Below, in pieces: positions 17,563 to 26,538 of a stretch of DNA of 64,000 nucleotides. A program made the position numbers and the translations under genes. This DNA comes from Sporolactobacillus nakayamae. Lineage in GTDB: Bacteria; Bacillota; Bacilli; Bacillales; Sporolactobacillaceae. Each line of letters starts with the position of its first letter. The stretch's first letter is position 1. The notes beneath the pieces are model-generated. The model did no database searches, had not been told where the DNA came from, and was given only the letters and a program-made list of their open reading frames with translations. The stretch spans positions 1 through 64,000 of the forward strand of contig NZ_FOOY01000005.1 of the NCBI RefSeq assembly GCF_900113325.1, in the 5' to 3' direction.

Positions 17563-17718
17563 TTACTGCTTATTTTGCTGCGACTTCTGATTTTGTTGAC
17601 GAATTTCCTGTGCATTGGTTTCACTACCAAATTCACCGCTGTACTGTTCGTTCTTGGACTGGGCATTTTGTTTCTTTACTTGTTCCGCGTCTGTGCCCAC
17701 ATTTGTGTTCTTAGCCAT
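17563..17718 (-). CDS. sspE: Gamma-type small acid-soluble spore protein (SspE)
   Basis: A 51-residue Gln/Asn/Lys-rich protein beginning MAKNTNVGTDAEQVKKQN and containing EFGSETNAQEIRQQNQ. The pattern of a (T/N)(D/N)AxQ(V/I)(K/R)xQNxQS block followed by EF(G/A)SETNAQ is diagnostic of gamma-type SASP, the amino-acid store degraded at germination. B. subtilis SspE has about 84 residues and two full repeats, so this is a short form with about one and a half. Start ATG 17718 follows AGGTGATACTCA with GGTGGAGGTG further upstream. Expected to be transcribed in the forespore (sigma-G). Position next to mutY and yfhP matches B. subtilis. Confidence 0.9.
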   Translation of the reverse strand: MAKNTNVGTDAEQVKKQNAQSKNEQYSGEFGSETNAQEIRQQNQKSQQNKQ

Positions 17719-17763
17719 TGAGTATCACCTCCACCACCATAATCTAGCCAAAAAGGATAAATA

Positions 17764-18843
17764 TTATGTATGATCTTGTCGATTATTTTTAATCCACTCA
17801 ATAATCTTTTGATGTGATACCGGAAAAGGATAGCGCTCGAACTCATCCTTTGCTGTCCAGCATTGTCTTGTTTTCAATGGTTTCTTCGTTGTGCCCCTGC
17901 CTTCGAGAAGAGTCAGCCTCCATATTAGATGTGAAAAACGATGTGTGTAGGAGAAAGGCTTGCGCACAGGTGCAACCGCGCATCCATATCGGTCGCGAAC
18001 ATAGTCTGCTCTTTGACTCTGCTCTTCGTATTCATCGAGCGACATCATTGGAAATTGCCAAAGTCCGGCAAGCAATCCTTTTTCCGGACGCTGCTCAATG
18101 AGGTACCGGCCCTGCTCATCTTGAATCAGCAATACGGCATAATTCAGTGACCGCAGCTTTACTTTTCCGCTCTTCACTGGATATTCAAGCTGAACGCCCT
18201 CATCGTAGGCAAGACAATAAGCATGGACAGGACATTGCAGACAATCCGTCTTTTTCGGACGGCAAGTCATCGCTCCTAGATCCATTAGCGCTTGATTGAA
18301 TGCACCTGGTTCCGTTCGGGCGATCAAATCACTTGCCAAGTTCTCGAATTTTTTTCTCGTTTTCTGTTTTGATATATCATCATCAATCAGGAACACGCGC
18401 GAAAGAACACGCATTAGGTTGCCATCGATAGCGGGCTCAGGTTCATCGTATGCGAAACTGAGCAAAGCCGCCGCTGTGTACGGGCCGATGCCTGTAATAG
18501 ATAATAGATCGCCTTTATTGTCCGGTAATCGCCCATCATAATTCTCCACCATTTCACGAACGCCATGCTGAAGATTGCGGGCGCGCGAATAATAACCGAG
18601 GCCTTCCCAACATTTCAGCACTTCCTGCTCCGGCGCATTTGCAAGTGCTTCCGGTGTCGGGAACCTGCTGATAAAGTGGTTATAATATGGGATGACCGTA
18701 TTCACTTGTGTTTGTTGCAGCATAACTTCTGAAATCCAAATATAATAAGGATTATTGGTTTCACGCCAAGGCAATTGTCTTCCCTTCGTGTGAAACCAAT
18801 CCAATAAGTCATGGTTAAACTGTTTGATTTGTTGCGCATCCAT
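17764..18843 (-). CDS. mutY: MutY, A/G-specific adenine glycosylase
   Basis: Removes adenine mispaired with 8-oxoguanine. The endonuclease III fold is evident from LPWRETNNPYYIWISEVMLQQT, the helix-hairpin-helix SITGIGPYTAAALLSFAY and the catalytic Asp in AIDGNLMRVLSR. The [4Fe-4S] ligands show the spacing C-x6-C-x2-C-x5-C (CRPKKTDCLQCPVHAYC). The C-terminal third is the NUDIX-like domain that recognises 8-oxoG. ATG 18843 is preferred over the in-frame TTG at 18852, with AAAGG upstream. Confidence 0.95.
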   Translation of the reverse strand: MDAQQIKQFNHDLLDWFHTKGRQLPWRETNNPYYIWISEVMLQQTQVNTVIPYYNHFISRFPTPEALANAPEQEVLKCWEGLGYYSRARNLQHGVREMVENYDGRLPDNKGDLLSITGIGPYTAAALLSFAYDEPEPAIDGNLMRVLSRVFLIDDDISKQKTRKKFENLASDLIARTEPGAFNQALMDLGAMTCRPKKTDCLQCPVHAYCLAYDEGVQLEYPVKSGKVKLRSLNYAVLLIQDEQGRYLIEQRPEKGLLAGLWQFPMMSLDEYEEQSQRADYVRDRYGCAVAPVRKPFSYTHRFSHLIWRLTLLEGRGTTKKPLKTRQCWTAKDEFERYPFPVSHQKIIEWIKNNRQDHT

Positions 18844-18997
18844 TTTAGTCAACCTTTCTTAGTTTCATTTTCCACATGAATTGACATATATAACCCTTCC
18901 ATTATCCTTGAATTTGTGTGACAATAAAAGCAGAGTAACTTGATCCTGATGCCATTGAAGAAACAGCATGTTTTGAAAAGGGAGGACATTGTTTTTC

Positions 18998-19987
18998 ATG
19001 GATACAGCGACTCATATTGTTATGGGGTTTGGTTTGGCCGGTTTAGCAACTTTGGATCCCACTGTCGCGCAAAGTCCGCTAACCTATCAGGCGGTAATGA
19101 TCGGCGTGGTTGCAGGTTCAGTGATCCCCGACATTGACACAGTTTTGAAATTAAAAGACAATGCGACCTACATTCGCAATCATCGTGGAATGACGCATTC
19201 GCTTCCGGCGACGGCGCTTTGGCCGTTTATTCTCGCGGCAATAATCTTAGCCCTTGTTCCTGGAGCAAACGCCGGTCAGTTGGTATTTTGGACACTTGCG
19301 GCCGTTTGCATCCATGTCTTTGTCGATATTTTCAACGCCTATGGAACGCAGGCAGTCCGTCCCTTAACAGAAAAGTGGGTCGCGCTCGGAACGATAAATA
19401 TTTTTGATCCGTTTATTTTCATCATGCATCTCATTGGCTTCGCTATTTGGCAGACCATTGGGCATCCGGGCGTTACCTTCATTTTGATTTATGCGATCAT
19501 TGCTGTTTATTACGTCCTGCGCGGCATTTATCATAGGAACACAATCAAATATATTAGAAGTCAAATTCCTGAGCTGACAAAAGTTTATTTATCACCAACC
19601 ATCCGCTGGTCCCATTATCATCTGGCGGCTGAAAGTGAAAAATACTTTTACGTAGGGAAAGTAAATGGTCGGAAACTGTACATGATTGATCGATTCGACC
19701 GCACACCGATTAACTTTGATAATAAAATGATTCAGGCGGCTGCACAAGACAAAAATGTGCGCGCGTTCCTGTCGTTCTCGCCGATCTTTCATTGGTCGAT
19801 TGCGCAGCGCAATGGCAGAAATGTGATCCAGTTTACTGACCTCAGATATTACTCAAAAGGTACTTATCCGTTTACCGCGACGGTCTGGCTTGATAAAAAC
19901 CTGCATGTGCAGAGTTCGTATACAGGCTGGGTATTCAGCGAGCGTAAATTGCGCAAGAAGCTTGTTCTGGCTCGTATGCATTCCTGA
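18998..19987 (+). CDS. YfhP-family membrane-bound metal-dependent hydrolase (YdjM-like)
   Basis: Begins MDTATHIVMGFGLAGLA and contains DIDTVLKLKDNATYIRNHRG followed by MTHS; the His and Asp residues are those conserved in the YdjM/YfhP family (LexA-binding, membrane-bound hydrolase-like). About four transmembrane helices occupy residues 1-190, and the last ~140 residues form a soluble domain. The start is uncertain: ATG 18998 lies 12 nt after GGAGG, whereas TTG 18989 lies only 3 nt after it. Divergent from mutY as in B. subtilis (yfhP-yfhQ). Reaction unknown. Confidence 0.82.
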   Translation: MDTATHIVMGFGLAGLATLDPTVAQSPLTYQAVMIGVVAGSVIPDIDTVLKLKDNATYIRNHRGMTHSLPATALWPFILAAIILALVPGANAGQLVFWTLAAVCIHVFVDIFNAYGTQAVRPLTEKWVALGTINIFDPFIFIMHLIGFAIWQTIGHPGVTFILIYAIIAVYYVLRGIYHRNTIKYIRSQIPELTKVYLSPTIRWSHYHLAAESEKYFYVGKVNGRKLYMIDRFDRTPINFDNKMIQAAAQDKNVRAFLSFSPIFHWSIAQRNGRNVIQFTDLRYYSKGTYPFTATVWLDKNLHVQSSYTGWVFSERKLRKKLVLARMHS

Positions 19988-20011
19988 TTATGCCACCTAT
20001 GAACAGAATAA

Positions 20012-20046
20012 AAAAGGGTATCCGCTCTTGCGGGATACCCTTTTTT
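20012..20046. terminator. Terminator between yfhP and recX
   Basis: GGGTATCCGC/GCGGGATACCC pairs with one bulge around a TCTT loop, flanked by A-run and T-run, between convergent genes. Confidence 0.88.
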
Positions 20047-20071
20047 ATTAATTGAATGTTGTTCGCCTTAG

Positions 20072-20890
20072 TTATTCGTTAATTTCACTCACACGTTCGC
20101 GCAGAAATGAATTGATTGCGTCAATTGGAAATCCTTTGTGAAAAAGATAGTTTTTCACTTTCTGTACAAAGTCTCGTCCTGAGAACTTTTTATATTTTTG
20201 CATCGCTTTTTCCGCCTGATGTGCTAACGCATTCTTTTCATTTTCCTCAAGGAATTCCGTGATTTCACTTAGTACCTGATCACTGATCTCACGTGAATAG
20301 CCTCGCTGCATCAACAGCCTTGCGAGTACAAGTCTTGCTTCTGATCTGGACTTTTTATTTTTAACCGATGATGTCTGTTTGGCTAAGTATTTACGTGCAT
20401 GGTCCACCTGCTTTTCAACAGGAAAGAGTTCCTCTGCTTGCGAGGCGATTTCTTGTGCAACCCCTGCTTGAAGCAGTTCCCGGTAGATGAGCTGCGGTCC
20501 CTTTGTCGACGTTTGGATGCGCGTGCGTATAAATGATGTAGCAAACACCTCATCATCAAGCAGCTTCTCACGCGTCAATCGCTGAATTGCGTAGTCAATC
20601 TGAACTGTGCCAAACCGCTTTTTCTCTAAGTATTCCTTCATTTCAAGAACACTGTGCATGCGGTAGGAAAGATAACGCAAGCCCGCATTATAGGCGAGAA
20701 TGCCTGAAGCTTCATTGCGCAGACGCTCCAATTGTTCCGGAAGCACTTCTAATCCTTTGCGCAATTCCTCCCGAACGAGAATGTCTTCGTGTACATTCAG
20801 ACTTTCCTCGCTTCCGTCCTCCTCAGAAACATCCACGATGAAAAAACCACGTTCTTTTTCATTCATCCGTATCCTGGTGATAACCGCCAT
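20072..20890 (-). CDS. recX: RecX, regulator of RecA
   Basis: A 272-residue protein with three tandem RecX three-helix repeats: YLSYRMHSVLEMKEYLEKK, then QTSTKGPQLIYRELLQAG and LARLLMQRGYSREISDQVL. It modulates RecA filament extension. Start at 20890 is preceded by GGAGGATTGATCG. The long N-terminal domain of ~60 residues is typical of Bacillus-type RecX. B. subtilis recX (yfhG) lies in the same yfh neighbourhood. Confidence 0.9.
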   Translation of the reverse strand: MAVITRIRMNEKERGFFIVDVSEEDGSEESLNVHEDILVREELRKGLEVLPEQLERLRNEASGILAYNAGLRYLSYRMHSVLEMKEYLEKKRFGTVQIDYAIQRLTREKLLDDEVFATSFIRTRIQTSTKGPQLIYRELLQAGVAQEIASQAEELFPVEKQVDHARKYLAKQTSSVKNKKSRSEARLVLARLLMQRGYSREISDQVLSEITEFLEENEKNALAHQAEKAMQKYKKFSGRDFVQKVKNYLFHKGFPIDAINSFLRERVSEINE

Positions 20891-21047
20891 CGATCAATCC
20901 TCCAGCACTTTTATCCATATCATATCATAAACTAGTGTATTCGTTTGGAGAAATATGAATTCGTCGCAGAAAGTTGCGCATTGGCAGGATTGTCCGCGGA
21001 AGCCATACACTAATCGCCTGTGGTCAATTAAATGAAGCAAAATAAAA

Positions 21048-21067
21048 GGAGAGAAAAATTTCTCTCC
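21048..21067 (-). terminator. Terminator of the potABCD operon
   Basis: GGAGAGAAA/TTTCTCTCC forms a near-perfect stem six bases beyond the potD stop codon; on the minus strand it is followed by TTTTATTTT. Confidence 0.8.
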
Positions 21068-21073
21068 TAAAAC

Positions 21074-22147
21074 TTAATGATGACTCATTTTAAACTCGAG
21101 AAACAACTCGTTAAATTTCGCGTTCATCGGTTTGCTGAAGTTATCATACACCTCAAGACGATCTGTCAATTTTTTATCCGGGTAGAAGCGTTTGTCATTC
21201 TTAATTTTCTTCGGAAGATAGCGCATCGCCGCTTTATCTGGTGTCGCGTAACCGACGTATTCCGCGTTTTTTGCCGCATTTCTCGGATCGAGCATAAAGT
21301 TGATAAATTCCTCGGCACCTTTCTTATTCGTCGCGCCTTTCGGTATCGCCATATTGTCGAACCAGACATTTGATCCTTCTTTGGGAATCACGTACGTCAA
21401 TTCCGGATTTTCATCCATAATTTCTACTGCATCACCTGACCAAAGGACACCGATTGCCGCTTCTCGTCTTGGGAGCAGGAGCTTGTTCTCATCCCCGACG
21501 ATCGCTTTAATATTCGGTGTCAATCGTTTCAATTTCCGTAATGTCTGATCGAGGTGCTTTTCATTAGTATCATTGACGGAATAGTGCAGACTGTTCAGAC
21601 CCATGCCAATGATCTCGCGCGCACTATCGACAAGCAGAATTTGATTTTTGTAGTTCTTATCCCACAAGTCGTTCCAACTGGTGATCTTATCCCCGCCCAG
21701 CATCTTCGGATTATAAACAATGCCCACGGTCCCCCAGAAATATGGTACTGAATAGCGATTATTCGGATCGAAAGACAAGTTCATAAATCGAGAATCCACA
21801 TTTTTTAAATTAGGCACATTTTTCATGTTGATTGGGAGCAGCAAATGTTCATCACGCATTTTGCTGATCATATAATCCGATGGAACGATGAGATCAAACG
21901 AAGTGCCGCCTTGTTGAATTTTGGTCAGCATCGCTTCATTCGAATCAAAAGTCTGATACACCACACGGTAGCCATACTTTTTTTCAAATTTCGTGATGAG
22001 CGTTGGATCGATATAGTCGCCCCAATTATAGATCGTCAAGGTCTTGGCACCTGCTCTCGTCGTCGATCCCGTCAGTTTTGCTGCAACAAAGGCCAGAACA
22101 AGGACAAGGATCAAAACGGCGACAAGCATGACACTAATTTTTTTCAT
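21074..22147 (-). CDS. potD: PotD, spermidine/putrescine ABC transporter substrate-binding protein
   Basis: A 357-residue periplasmic-binding-fold protein. After an N-terminal hydrophobic helix (about residues 5-25) comes the PotD pattern LTIYNWGDYIDPTLITKFEKKYG, then FDLIVPSDYMISKM, VPYFWGTVGIVYNP and GVLWSGDA. No lipobox Cys is seen at the end of the hydrophobic segment, unlike most Gram-positive PotD lipoproteins, so it may be anchored by the uncleaved helix. It is last in potABCD and its start overlaps potC by 4 nt. Confidence 0.93.
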   Translation of the reverse strand: MKKISVMLVAVLILVLVLAFVAAKLTGSTTRAGAKTLTIYNWGDYIDPTLITKFEKKYGYRVVYQTFDSNEAMLTKIQQGGTSFDLIVPSDYMISKMRDEHLLLPINMKNVPNLKNVDSRFMNLSFDPNNRYSVPYFWGTVGIVYNPKMLGGDKITSWNDLWDKNYKNQILLVDSAREIIGMGLNSLHYSVNDTNEKHLDQTLRKLKRLTPNIKAIVGDENKLLLPRREAAIGVLWSGDAVEIMDENPELTYVIPKEGSNVWFDNMAIPKGATNKKGAEEFINFMLDPRNAAKNAEYVGYATPDKAAMRYLPKKIKNDKRFYPDKKLTDRLEVYDNFSKPMNAKFNELFLEFKMSHH

Positions 22148-22953
22148 ACGCGCCGACCTCCCGAATAACTCTTTGCTTTCCCGATGCCATTGCTAAAGAA
22201 GTAGTAGACAAGCACAATAGCCAGCGTTATTAGAAAGATAAGCGTTGAGAGTGCATTCACCGACATGGAAATTCCTTGACGCGCCCGTGAATAAATTTCA
22301 ACGGAGAGTGTCGAAAATCCATTGCCGGTGACAAAGAACGTAACCGCGAAATCGTCAAGGGAATAGGTAAGCGCCATGAAAAACCCGGCGAAAATCCCCG
22401 GCGTTATAAATGGCAGAACTACCTTTAGCAGCACATCACGCCTCCTTGCGCCGAGATCGCGCGCCGCATCTATAAACGTCGGACTCATTTCTTGCAGCTT
22501 TGGCAAGACCATCAGAACAACAATGGGCACACTAAAAGCGATATGAGCGAGCAAAACCGAAACAAAGCCGAGCTTAATGCCAATCAGCGTGAAAAGGATT
22601 AGGAACGAAGCACCAATGATCACGTCCGGGCTCACCATCAAAATATTGTTCAAAGAAAGCAGAGCGTTTTTTGCGCTTCGTCTTTTCGTACTATAGACCG
22701 CCAGTGCGCCGACAACGCCAAGTGCCGTTGAAATGACTGAAGACAGAAGTGCCACAATCACAGTGTCAATCACAATGACGATCAATCGCTTATCTGAAAA
22801 CACTTCCTTGTACCAGTCCAAAGTAAATCCGGTAAAATGAGTCATAGTTCCCGCTTTGTTAAATGAATAGAACATCAGATAGAAAATGGGCAGATAGAGC
22901 ACGACAAAGACGCAAAAGAGGTAAATGGAAGCCCATGTCCTTTTTTTCACCAT
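22144..22953 (-). CDS. potC: PotC, polyamine ABC transporter permease
   Basis: A 269-residue permease with six transmembrane helices. The typical first helix ends FYLMFYSFNKAG, and the EAA motif reads FIDAARDLGARRRDVLLKV, then LPFITPGI. It overlaps potB by 7 nt and potD by 4 nt, so the operon is tightly coupled. Confidence 0.93.
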   Translation of the reverse strand: MVKKRTWASIYLFCVFVVLYLPIFYLMFYSFNKAGTMTHFTGFTLDWYKEVFSDKRLIVIVIDTVIVALLSSVISTALGVVGALAVYSTKRRSAKNALLSLNNILMVSPDVIIGASFLILFTLIGIKLGFVSVLLAHIAFSVPIVVLMVLPKLQEMSPTFIDAARDLGARRRDVLLKVVLPFITPGIFAGFFMALTYSLDDFAVTFFVTGNGFSTLSVEIYSRARQGISMSVNALSTLIFLITLAIVLVYYFFSNGIGKAKSYSGGRRV

Positions 22954-23750
22954 CGTTTCAGCCCTCCTTTGCCCATTAGCGCCATCACTATCACCATAGC
23001 AAGAATCAGGAAGACGGCAATGGTTGCGCCCATCCCCCAGTCCTGCGTAACAAGAAAATGTTCCTCAATCGCTGTTCCTAGCGTAATGACGCGATTTCCG
23101 GCAATCAATCGGGTTAGCATAAATAAGGATAAGGCAGGAATGAACACAGCTTGGCATCCGGATTTTACGCCCTCAAGTGTCAGCGGAAAAATAACACGAC
23201 GAAACGTCGCCCCTGCGGACGCGCCAAGGTCATGCGCCGCGTCGACATAACTGCTGTTCAATTTTTCCAGACTGTTGTATATAGGCAGGATCATAAACGG
23301 AATAAATAAATAGACCGAGACAAAAACAAAACTGAAGCCTGTGAACAGAATCTGCTGACGTCCGATGCCGATCAATGCGGCTAGCGAATTCGCCAGACCA
23401 TAGGTTCCAAGCAAGCCGATAAAGGCATAAGCCTTTAAGAGCACGTTAATCCATGTCGGCAAAATAATCAACAGCAGCCAGAGTCTTCTGTTTTTAAGCC
23501 GTGTCAGTAAGTACGCGGTCGGATATGCGATCAATAAAGTAAACAGTGTGATCAAAAAGGCGTAGCCAATGGAACTAACAGCCATTTTCAAATAAATAGG
23601 TGTGAAGAACCGTAAATAATTCACAAATGAAAAATGCCCTTGGATCGTGAAAAAAGAATAGTATAAGACCATCGCCAAGGGTGCAAGAACAAATAGTCCG
23701 ATCCAAAGCGCATAGGGAATAAGATAAATGTTTGTCAGTTTCTTAGTCAT
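22947..23750 (-). CDS. potB: PotB, polyamine ABC transporter permease
   Basis: A 267-residue permease with six transmembrane helices and the EAA motif [19 protein letters not shown] then IFPLTLEG. I use ATG 23750, overlapping the end of potA by 8 nt with GAGGGCGCAG upstream. A longer frame to 23870 lies inside potA and is not needed. Confidence 0.93.
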   Translation of the reverse strand: MTKKLTNIYLIPYALWIGLFVLAPLAMVLYYSFFTIQGHFSFVNYLRFFTPIYLKMAVSSIGYAFLITLFTLLIAYPTAYLLTRLKNRRLWLLLIILPTWINVLLKAYAFIGLLGTYGLANSLAALIGIGRQQILFTGFSFVFVSVYLFIPFMILPIYNSLEKLNSSYVDAAHDLGASAGATFRRVIFPLTLEGVKSGCQAVFIPALSLFMLTRLIAGNRVITLGTAIEEHFLVTQDWGMGATIAVFLILAMVIVMALMGKGGLKRW

Positions 23751-24843
23751 GGTCTGCGCCCTCATAGCTTTCGAGCCGCCGATCAAAGTCTTCTTCCGAC
23801 TCACCATGACGCATAATATGAATCGCTTCAGGTTCAAAGTACAGACCGATTTCATCATTGATTTTCGCACTTTTAGTGGAATGGATCATCCACGAGTTAC
23901 CAGCCTCATCCTTGCCAATGATCTCATAGTGCACGCCGCGGAACAGTTGCGATTCCACGCGAACCTGAAGAAGCCCTTCCCCGCGCTGCTTCAACTCCAG
24001 ATCTTCCGGACGGATGACGACTTCTACAGATTCATTCTTATTAAAGCCTTGATCGACACAATTGAACGTTTTCCCCGCAAACGAAACCACACGATCCTGC
24101 GGCATTTTGCCTGGGATAATATTTGATTCGCCAATAAAGTCAGCGACAAAGCGATTGATCGGTTCATCATAAATGGATCGCGGTGAACCGCTTTGCTCAA
24201 TCTTCCCTTGATTCAGGACAAAAATTTCATCAGACATCGCCAATGCTTCTTCCTGATCATGCGTTACAAAGATGAATGTAATGCCAAGCCTGCGCTGCAA
24301 CTGACGAAGCTCGAACTGCATGGCCGTGCGCAATTTTAAATCTAATGCGGATAAAGGTTCATCCAGCAGTAGTACTTGAGGGCGATTGACGATGGCACGC
24401 GCGATCGCCACGCGCTGTTTCTGACCACCTGACAAGTCAGAAATTTCACGGTTCTGATAACCATCCAAATTAACAAAGTGCAATGCTTCTTTAACCCTTG
24501 GCGCGATTTCCTTACTTGCCAATTTATTTATACGTAGACCGAACGCCACGTTTTCAAAGACGTTCAGATGAGGAAAAAGCGCGTAGTCTTGAAAAACGGT
24601 GTTGACTTGCCGTTTGTTCGGTGGAATTTTATTAACCAATTGCCCGTCGAATGTTAGTGTTCCTTCGGTAGGTTCTAAAAATCCGGCGATCAAACGTAGA
24701 ATCGTTGTCTTTCCGCAACCCGACGGCCCAAGCAACGTGTAGAATTTGCCACGCTCAATATCAAAGCTGATGTCACGCAATATAGTCTCTCCGTCGAACT
24801 TCTTGGTGACATGATCAAATTGAATCATCATTTTTTCTGCCAT
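23743..24843 (-). CDS. potA: PotA, polyamine ABC transporter ATP-binding protein
   Basis: A ~366-residue ATPase with Walker [10 protein letters not shown], signature LSGGQKQR, Walker [13 protein letters not shown], the switch His in [10 protein letters not shown] and a C-terminal TOBE_2 domain. The N-terminus is uncertain: ATG 24843 ([12 protein letters not shown]) follows a weak GGA; an in-frame TTG lies at 24867. First of the transport genes and directly downstream of the XRE-cupin regulator. Confidence 0.93.
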   Translation of the reverse strand: MAEKMMIQFDHVTKKFDGETILRDISFDIERGKFYTLLGPSGCGKTTILRLIAGFLEPTEGTLTFDGQLVNKIPPNKRQVNTVFQDYALFPHLNVFENVAFGLRINKLASKEIAPRVKEALHFVNLDGYQNREISDLSGGQKQRVAIARAIVNRPQVLLLDEPLSALDLKLRTAMQFELRQLQRRLGITFIFVTHDQEEALAMSDEIFVLNQGKIEQSGSPRSIYDEPINRFVADFIGESNIIPGKMPQDRVVSFAGKTFNCVDQGFNKNESVEVVIRPEDLELKQRGEGLLQVRVESQLFRGVHYEIIGKDEAGNSWMIHSTKSAKINDEIGLYFEPEAIHIMRHGESEEDFDRRLESYEGADHD

Positions 24844-24913
24844 CTCATGTTCCGGCACCCTCGACAAGCGACGGCCCGGGATGTCACATCCTTTCTTCTG
24901 AATCTTTTTTCGC

Positions 24914-25456
24914 TTATAGGTAAGACTCTGTTGCGACGAGGATCATTTCCGCAGGCATGTCGCCTTTATTAATCAACTGATGCTCCTCAGTAGCGTGATA
25001 ATAAATGGCGTCACCTGTGCTCGCGTGATAAAACTTCTTTCCGAGGCGTACGGCGATGGCGCCAGAGAGAACATAGACGAAGGTCTCAGATGGAGAAGGC
25101 TCGAACGTTTTAAATGCGCCTCGAATCCCAAGCGTCAAGCGAATGGGCTCCATCTGCTTTTCATTTGACTCCGGGACAAGCCAGTGAACCTGATAACCAA
25201 GCTGTTCATCGGAGAACTCAGACTGATCCGGTTCCTGGTAAACCACTTTCTGATCGAATGTCTGATCATCGAAAAATGATTTCGGATCACTGCCCAAGAC
25301 TGCCAACAACTCAAAAAAAGTTTCAATAGAGGGCGAGCTCAGATCACGCTCAATTTGTGATATGTAGCCTTTCGTCAGATCCGTCCGCTCTGCCAGTTCT
25401 TCCTGTGTCAAGCCGCTCTTAAGGCGCAGATTCTTGATTTTTCTGCCGATCAACAC
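24914..25456 (-). CDS. XRE-family regulator with cupin domain, upstream of potABCD
   Basis: A 180-residue protein with an N-terminal HTH_3 ([19 protein letters not shown], then [10 protein letters not shown]) and a C-terminal cupin_2 domain (residues ~110-178, with [16 protein letters not shown] and HATEEHQL). This architecture is shared with PuuR-type regulators; many Firmicutes place such a gene before potABCD. It probably senses polyamine or a related metabolite and controls the operon and itself. Seventy bases separate it from potA. Confidence 0.9.
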   Translation of the reverse strand: MLIGRKIKNLRLKSGLTQEELAERTDLTKGYISQIERDLSSPSIETFFELLAVLGSDPKSFFDDQTFDQKVVYQEPDQSEFSDEQLGYQVHWLVPESNEKQMEPIRLTLGIRGAFKTFEPSPSETFVYVLSGAIAVRLGKKFYHASTGDAIYYHATEEHQLINKGDMPAEMILVATESYL

Positions 25457-25478
25457 CGATAGTCCCCACTTTCGTTTG

Positions 25479-25509
25479 TTTACTATTTATATACACTAAG
25501 TTTAGTAAA
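25479..25509 (-). promoter_or_regulatory. Candidate operator of the XRE-pot operon
   Basis: The inverted repeat TTTACTA/TAGTAAA with a 17-bp spacer lies 22 bp upstream of the regulator's start codon, in an AT-rich promoter region. The position suits an autoregulatory site. This is inferred only. Confidence 0.4.
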
Positions 25510-25573
25510 ACAAATTCATTATAAATGTTTTGTGAAAAATAACAATCAGCTGAAGGAAAATATGCTGAATTTT

Positions 25574-25837
25574 TGTCGAATTGGGGCTGATGAAAATTCT
25601 ACTTTTCTGAATTTGTTAGAACGAGGATTATGAAAATGTCAATAACTCTGTGGATAAGTGGATAACTTCTGTAAAGCCTTTATTAATACGCTGTAAAAAT
25701 GTGCATTTTTTTGTTAATAAATATAAATCAAATTGTGGATTATGTGGATATCAGTGTATAAGTGCTCATTCATCCGACTTTTACAGTGTCAAGTCTGTGG
25801 ATAAAGCTGTGCATACTGTTCATAACATTTTTCGACA
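25574..25837. promoter_or_regulatory. DnaA-box cluster flanked by two Spo0A-box-like sequences
   Basis: Perfect DnaA boxes, TGTGGATAA (complement TTATCCACA), occur at 25649-25657 and 25796-25804. One-mismatch boxes lie at 25657-25665, 25734-25742 and 25743-25751. All have the same orientation within 156 bp. Perfect 0A-box cores (TGTCGAA) lie on either side, at 25574-25580 and, inverted, at 25831-25837. No dnaA, dnaN or rpmH is near, so this is not the replication origin by gene content. The stretch is AT-rich and non-coding. Confidence 0.6.
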
Positions 25838-25847
25838 TTTTTTCTAA

Positions 25848-26480
25848 AAAACCGGGCAAAAAGCGCCCGGTCCTTACTTCCGCAGGGTGTGGTAGCTTTC
25901 GCGTTGCATACAGGACGTACTCTCACAGTGATGGCTTTTGCGTTGCATACAGGACGTATGCGTAATTAGCGAAAGTTCCTTACATACGAAAGTTCCTTTG
26001 CTCCAAATGCAGTTTTGAATCATCACCCTTGTCTTGAACAGACATTTCTATTCCACATTGGTAGGAAATTATAAGAAAACATTTAAAGGAAACGAGTGTA
26101 AGCGGTCCGGAAAAACGCCGCGTCCTGCGGCTCACCGGACACTAGGCCGTCCATGGCCGTCGCAACTAAGTCTTCGCCAGAGGCTTGGCGAAGCCAAGTT
26201 TAGGTAATGCGGACGGAATAAAATAAGCGGAGATTTTCCGCTTATATGCATCATGGCGCTGGTTTCACAGGTATATAAGGGTAATTTCTCCGCTTATGCA
26301 CAGAAAAAACCTCCATTTTCACGTTTTTCGATTCGATAAGCGGAATTTTTCCGTCTATTCAAGCGATTTTTTCATTCATTTTCGAATTAAGCGGAATTTT
26401 TCCGTTTATTTCTCAGATTGAGCACTTACCTGATCGCCCAATGACTTTATCGTCGTATCGGCAAGGCAAAACGCTACTTT
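25848..26480. repeat. Mosaic non-coding repeat, copy 1
   Basis: Modules in order: a hairpin (ACCGGGC, five A, GCGCCCGGT); an AGGAC-loop hairpin block ending at 25975 (CTTTTGC/GCGAAAG around GCATAC-AGGAC-GTATGC); from about 26100, a GC-rich block containing GCGGTCCGGAAAAACGCCGC and the palindrome CTTGGCGAAGCCAAG; then, from 26215, several short hairpins such as ATAAGCGGA-gatt-TTCCGCTTAT (26223-26245). The tail reads GAGCACTTACCTGATCGCCC. Copy 2 is at 46636-47335, and a shorter copy 3 at 56930-57355. No open frame is conserved between copies. Confidence 0.75.
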
Positions 26481-26495
26481 CTTAACTTGTAAAAA

Positions 26496-26527
26496 GAATC
26501 CCTCAATCCAAAATCGGATCGGGGGAT
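26496..26527 (-). terminator. Terminator of pdaA
   Basis: On the minus strand ATCCCCCGATCC pairs with GGATTGAGGGAT around a GATTTT loop, followed by TCTTTTT. It begins about 10 nt beyond the pdaA stop codon. Confidence 0.75.
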
Positions 26528-26538
26528 CTTTTGCTCGT

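Noticed and set aside
25649-25804. DnaA-box cluster as chromosomal replication origin
   Set aside because: No dnaA, dnaN, rpmH or gyr genes are nearby and the flanking genes are pot and pdaA. Reported only as an ectopic cluster.
25650-25847. 65-codon frame across the DnaA boxes, considered as an Sda-like checkpoint protein
   Set aside because: The translation does not resemble Sda and there is no ribosome binding site. It is a by-product of the AT-rich stretch.
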